Assembly (NCBI GenBank): GCA_937141995.1
Contig: CAKZQX010000419.1
Location: forward strand, 1-5,854
DNA: 5,854 bases
Reading direction: 5' to 3'
Origin: an uncultured Chloroflexaceae bacterium
GTDB taxonomy: Bacteria; Chloroflexota; Chloroflexia; Chloroflexales; Chloroflexaceae
The position numbers and the translations under genes were made by a program. Positions 3,259 through 5,854 of the stretch are shown here, piece after piece. How positions within the stretch are numbered: the stretch's first letter is position 1; every line of letters begins with the position of its first letter. The notes under the pieces were generated by a model that was not told the DNA's origin, searched no databases, and was given only the letters and a program-made list of their open reading frames with translations.

Positions 3259-5807
3259 TTCAGGTTGCGCGGCAGTGTCACCGTCACCGTCGTGCCCTGC
3301 CCCTCACCTGCGGAGGTCAACTGCAAATTGCCGCCACTCAGCCGTAAAATGCCGATCGAGAAATTCAACCCCAACCCCATCCCCTCCGGGTCATTCTGGC
3401 CCTGCCTGAGCCGCAGGAACTTCCGGCCCAGTAACTCTAGCTTGTCCGGCGCAATGCCCCGCCCGTTATCCCGGATTGTGCAGGTGATCTGCTGATCCGT
3501 TGCGGTAAGCGTCACCTGCACGCTGCCGTCATCACGCACAGAAGTGGTGTAGCGGTAGGCATTCTCGAGGATGTTGTGGACGACGCGGCGCAACCGGCGC
3601 GGGTCGCACACGGCACACAGCGGTGCATCATTCTCCTCAAGAGTGAGTTCGCAAGTGGCAAGCGCAAAGCGGGGGCGCATCTGCTCGACCACCTCCTGCA
3701 CCAGTTGCCCCACATCGATCCGTTCCAGTTGCAGCACCAGACTATCGCTCTCCAGCAGCGCCGCGTCACGCAGTTCATCCAGCAGATCATACTGCCGGTA
3801 GAGCGCCTTTGCTACCCGTTCGTGCCCCTGCTGAATGGTGCTATGCTGATTGAAGGTGCTGTCCAGCTTGAGCCGCCAGACATCGAGCGCCGACTGCACC
3901 GCCTGCACGGTATGTTTCAAATCATGCACTACCGTGCGCACTGCATCGGTGCGCGCATGCATCAGCCGCTCGATCTCACTCTTGGCGGTCTGCACTTCAT
4001 GCAGGGCCATCTGCAACTCGGCGGTACGCTGGTCTACCTGGGTTTCCAGCCGGCGATTGCGCGTGCGAATGCTGTGGGTACGCCAGCCGAAGACGCCCAA
4101 CACGGCTGCGATCATGCTCACGATCACGCCTCCGCGAAACCACCAGGCTTCCCACCAGGGCGGCCTGACCGTTAACCTGATCGTGGCTCCGGTGTGATTC
4201 CAGACCCCGGCGTTGTTCGCCGCACGCACATGCAATGTGTACCTTCCCGCCGGGAGGGCCGTGTAGGTCGCAAACCGGCGGTCACTCGCCACCGCGTACC
4301 AGCGTGTATCATACCCTTCCAGCCGGTAAGCATACTGGTTTTTCGTCGGTGCGGCATAACTCAGCGCGGCAAACTCAAACATAATCGGCGTGTCTCGGTA
4401 GGAGAGGATGATTTCATCCGTGTATTGCACCGCTGCGGTTAACGGGCCGGCGGCGCTACCTACCGTAACCGGCTCATTGAACAGGAGAAAATTGGTCAGC
4501 GTCACCGGCGGCGCATGCGGGTTATCGATAATCTGCGCCGGATCGAATGCGGTAATGCCGTGAACACCGCCGAAATAGAGCGTGCCGTCTGCGCCCCGCG
4601 TACGCGTCGCATATTGAAAATCATTGCTGTGTAACCCATCGCGGGTGTCATAATTGCGGAATGTCCCGGTTTGCGGATCGAAGCGGCTGATACCCTGGTT
4701 GGTACTGAGCCAGAGATTGCACTCCGCATCCGGGAGAATGCCGTTGATCACGGCATTGGGCAACCCATCGGCGGTGGTGTACGCGGCATAGGTGCTGGTC
4801 TGCGGATCGAGGCGACTCAACCCACGCGATGTGCCAACCCAGATTACCCCCTGGCAGTCTTCCCAGATATCAATGACACTCTCGGCAATGATCCCGGCAG
4901 TACCATTCGGGTCAAGCGGGTAGGTGGTAAACTGCCGGCGCGCCGGATCAAGCTGCGTCAGTCCCTCGCCACCAAACCAGAGATTTCCGGCACGGTCTTC
5001 ATAGATGATCTCGATCCGATCACCGGCCGGACTGTTGGGGTTGGCCGGATCATGCCGGTAGTGCCGAAAGCGTTCACGCGCGGGATCATAGCGATTGAGC
5101 CCGCCGGCATCGGTCCCGACCCAGAGAACGCCCGCGCGATCCTGGTACACCGCCAGCACTACATTGTCACTCAAGCCTCGGTCAACGTAGCGCTCAAACG
5201 TCCCGGCTGCCGGATCAAACCGCAGCAGATCGGCATCGGTTGCCAGCCAGACATTTCCCGCCTGGTCGTGGTAAATCATGTTGACAAAATTACCGTGTAG
5301 TCCCGTGGGGCCGGCCAGCGCCGAGTTTTCGCCCGGATAGTAGCGCACCTGCCGGCGCGTATCCGGGTCAACCACGCTAAATCCATCATTGGTGCCGATC
5401 CAGAGCAACCCCGCCGGATCTTCGACCAGATCGACCACAATATCACCGGGGAACGCGGCAATATGACGAAACTGCTGTTTATATTTGTTAAGCAGTGCCA
5501 CCCCGTTCTCCGTGCCAATCCAGAGCAACCCTTCGTGGTCCTGGTACAACGCGGTGATCGCGTTGTTGGTTATGCTGTTGGCGCGTTCCGGGTCATAGCG
5601 GTGGGCAATAAAGCGCCCGGTATCCGCGTCCAGGTGATTCAGGCCACCATCAACGATGCCTACCCAGAGCACCCCGGATGCATCAATCAACACCCGCCAG
5701 ACATCATTGCGGCTCAAGCTGCCCGGCGTATCCGCATCGTGGCGATACCAGGTCGTGCGCCGGTTGCCCGGATCAAACTGCGCCAGACCAGACACCGTGC
5801 CCCTCAA
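3249..5807 (-). CDS. Beta-propeller/Y_Y_Y sensor histidine kinase, 5'-truncated or interrupted
   Basis: This is a two-component sensor kinase whose large periplasmic propeller would sense a ligand and drive autophosphorylation. From the in-frame TTG at 5807 there are 852 residues. At least nine reg_prop blades carry the [LV]-[WY]-x-[GS]-[TG]-x-x-G-[LIV] signature (for example 47-60, 95-107, 135-147, 228-241, 322-334, 410-422). A Y_Y_Y domain follows (about 462-549), then one membrane segment (557-576), a coiled coil (about 580-620) and the kinase core. The likely phospho-acceptor is His628 in VVHDLK. The N-box is HNILENA (Asn745, Asn749), G1 is DNGRGI (780-785), the F-box KFLRL (796-800) and G2 GMGLGL (809-814). 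There is no receiver domain, so a separate response regulator is expected. Odd: the frame opens in mid-blade (GTVSGLAQFD), with no signal peptide and an in-frame TGA at 5816-5814. The LW[IV]G that should precede is replaced by unrelated sequence. A GTG at 5795 is a weak alternative start. I infer loss of the 5' part; it may be a pseudogene. Confidence 0.85.
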   Translation of the reverse strand: MRGTVSGLAQFDPGNRRTTWYRHDADTPGSLSRNDVWRVLIDASGVLWVGIVDGGLNHLDADTGRFIAHRYDPERANSITNNAITALYQDHEGLLWIGTENGVALLNKYKQQFRHIAAFPGDIVVDLVEDPAGLLWIGTNDGFSVVDPDTRRQVRYYPGENSALAGPTGLHGNFVNMIYHDQAGNVWLATDADLLRFDPAAGTFERYVDRGLSDNVVLAVYQDRAGVLWVGTDAGGLNRYDPARERFRHYRHDPANPNSPAGDRIEIIYEDRAGNLWFGGEGLTQLDPARRQFTTYPLDPNGTAGIIAESVIDIWEDCQGVIWVGTSRGLSRLDPQTSTYAAYTTADGLPNAVINGILPDAECNLWLSTNQGISRFDPQTGTFRNYDTRDGLHSNDFQYATRTRGADGTLYFGGVHGITAFDPAQIIDNPHAPPVTLTNFLLFNEPVTVGSAAGPLTAAVQYTDEIILSYRDTPIMFEFAALSYAAPTKNQYAYRLEGYDTRWYAVASDRRFATYTALPAGRYTLHVRAANNAGVWNHTGATIRLTVRPPWWEAWWFRGGVIVSMIAAVLGVFGWRTHSIRTRNRRLETQVDQRTAELQMALHEVQTAKSEIERLMHARTDAVRTVVHDLKHTVQAVQSALDVWRLKLDSTFNQHSTIQQGHERVAKALYRQYDLLDELRDAALLESDSLVLQLERIDVGQLVQEVVEQMRPRFALATCELTLEENDAPLCAVCDPRRLRRVVHNILENAYRYTTSVRDDGSVQVTLTATDQQITCTIRDNGRGIAPDKLELLGRKFLRLRQGQNDPEGMGLGLNFSIGILRLSGGNLQLTSAGEGQGTTVTVTLPRNLNEA

Positions 5808-5854
5808 AGGGGGTCACTTGACACAGCGAAGTGCGCATCACGCCGCCATCTGGT
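5797..5854. other. Breakpoint at the kinase 5' end and unrelated flanking sequence
   Basis: From about 5808 onward the minus-strand translation in all three frames loses the propeller repeat pattern, and the kinase frame meets a stop at 5816-5814. The junction carries a small hairpin: CCCCT (5800-5804) pairs with AGGGG (5808-5812) around CAA, and GTG (5797-5799) can pair with CAC (5815-5817) across a 2-base bulge. Beyond it, CACTT (5815-5819) and AAGTG (5829-5833) form another short inverted pair. This would suit the terminus of an inserted mobile element continuing past the window, but no transposase or target duplication is visible. Confidence 0.3.

Noticed and set aside
3576..5300. Plus-strand frames opposite the kinase, including a 209-residue one at 4671-5300.
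   Set aside because: They are antisense to repetitive propeller DNA, and the apparent repeats in their translation mirror the blades.

Overview
The window looks like a chromosomal stretch from a GC-rich bacterium, most likely a member of the Chloroflexota (Roseiflexus/Chloroflexus-like). This is an inference. It rests on the archaeal/fungal-type aspartate-semialdehyde dehydrogenase, a giant beta-propeller sensor kinase of a kind common in that phylum, a small winged-helix protein of a style I associate with it, and the intergenic 'TCACGCC' tandem-repeat hairpin. No 16S rRNA or other decisive marker is present.

Layout from left to right. Positions 1-190 hold no supportable gene; the first 60 bases are a very GC-rich block with inverted repeats, cut by the window edge, that may be part of an interspersed repeat. 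A class B (zinc-finger-less, CbpA-like) J-domain co-chaperone lies on the minus strand (191-1135). It has a good Shine-Dalgarno, a strong sigma-70-type promoter (TTGACA-17-TACTAT) and, overlapping the -35 box and spacer, an inverted repeat with the geometry of the HspR operator HAIR. Upstream of it, on the same strand, is a 131-residue predicted winged-helix protein (1345-1740). A hairpin that may be its terminator separates the two, so they are probably independent transcription units. A 407-base divergent intergenic region (1741-2147) follows, with an AT-rich centre carrying candidate promoters in both directions and several hairpins in the minus-strand leader.

The plus-strand gene asd (2148-3203) encodes aspartate-semialdehyde dehydrogenase, the branch-point enzyme for lysine/diaminopimelate, threonine and methionine synthesis. 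It converges with a large minus-strand gene (3249-5807) for a two-component sensor histidine kinase with at least nine beta-propeller blades, a Y_Y_Y domain, one membrane segment and a kinase core. A 12-bp hairpin lies between the two genes and includes the kinase stop codon. The kinase gene has no credible amino terminus: the reading frame begins part-way through a blade, without a signal peptide, right next to an in-frame stop and about 40 bases of unrelated sequence. It therefore looks 5'-truncated or interrupted, possibly by a mobile element that runs off the right edge.

The genes do not form one pathway. The window reads as ordinary chromosome with a stress-response chaperone, a housekeeping amino-acid gene and a damaged or rearranged signalling gene. 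The most notable points are the HAIR-like operator, the broken kinase gene and the structured leader of the winged-helix gene.
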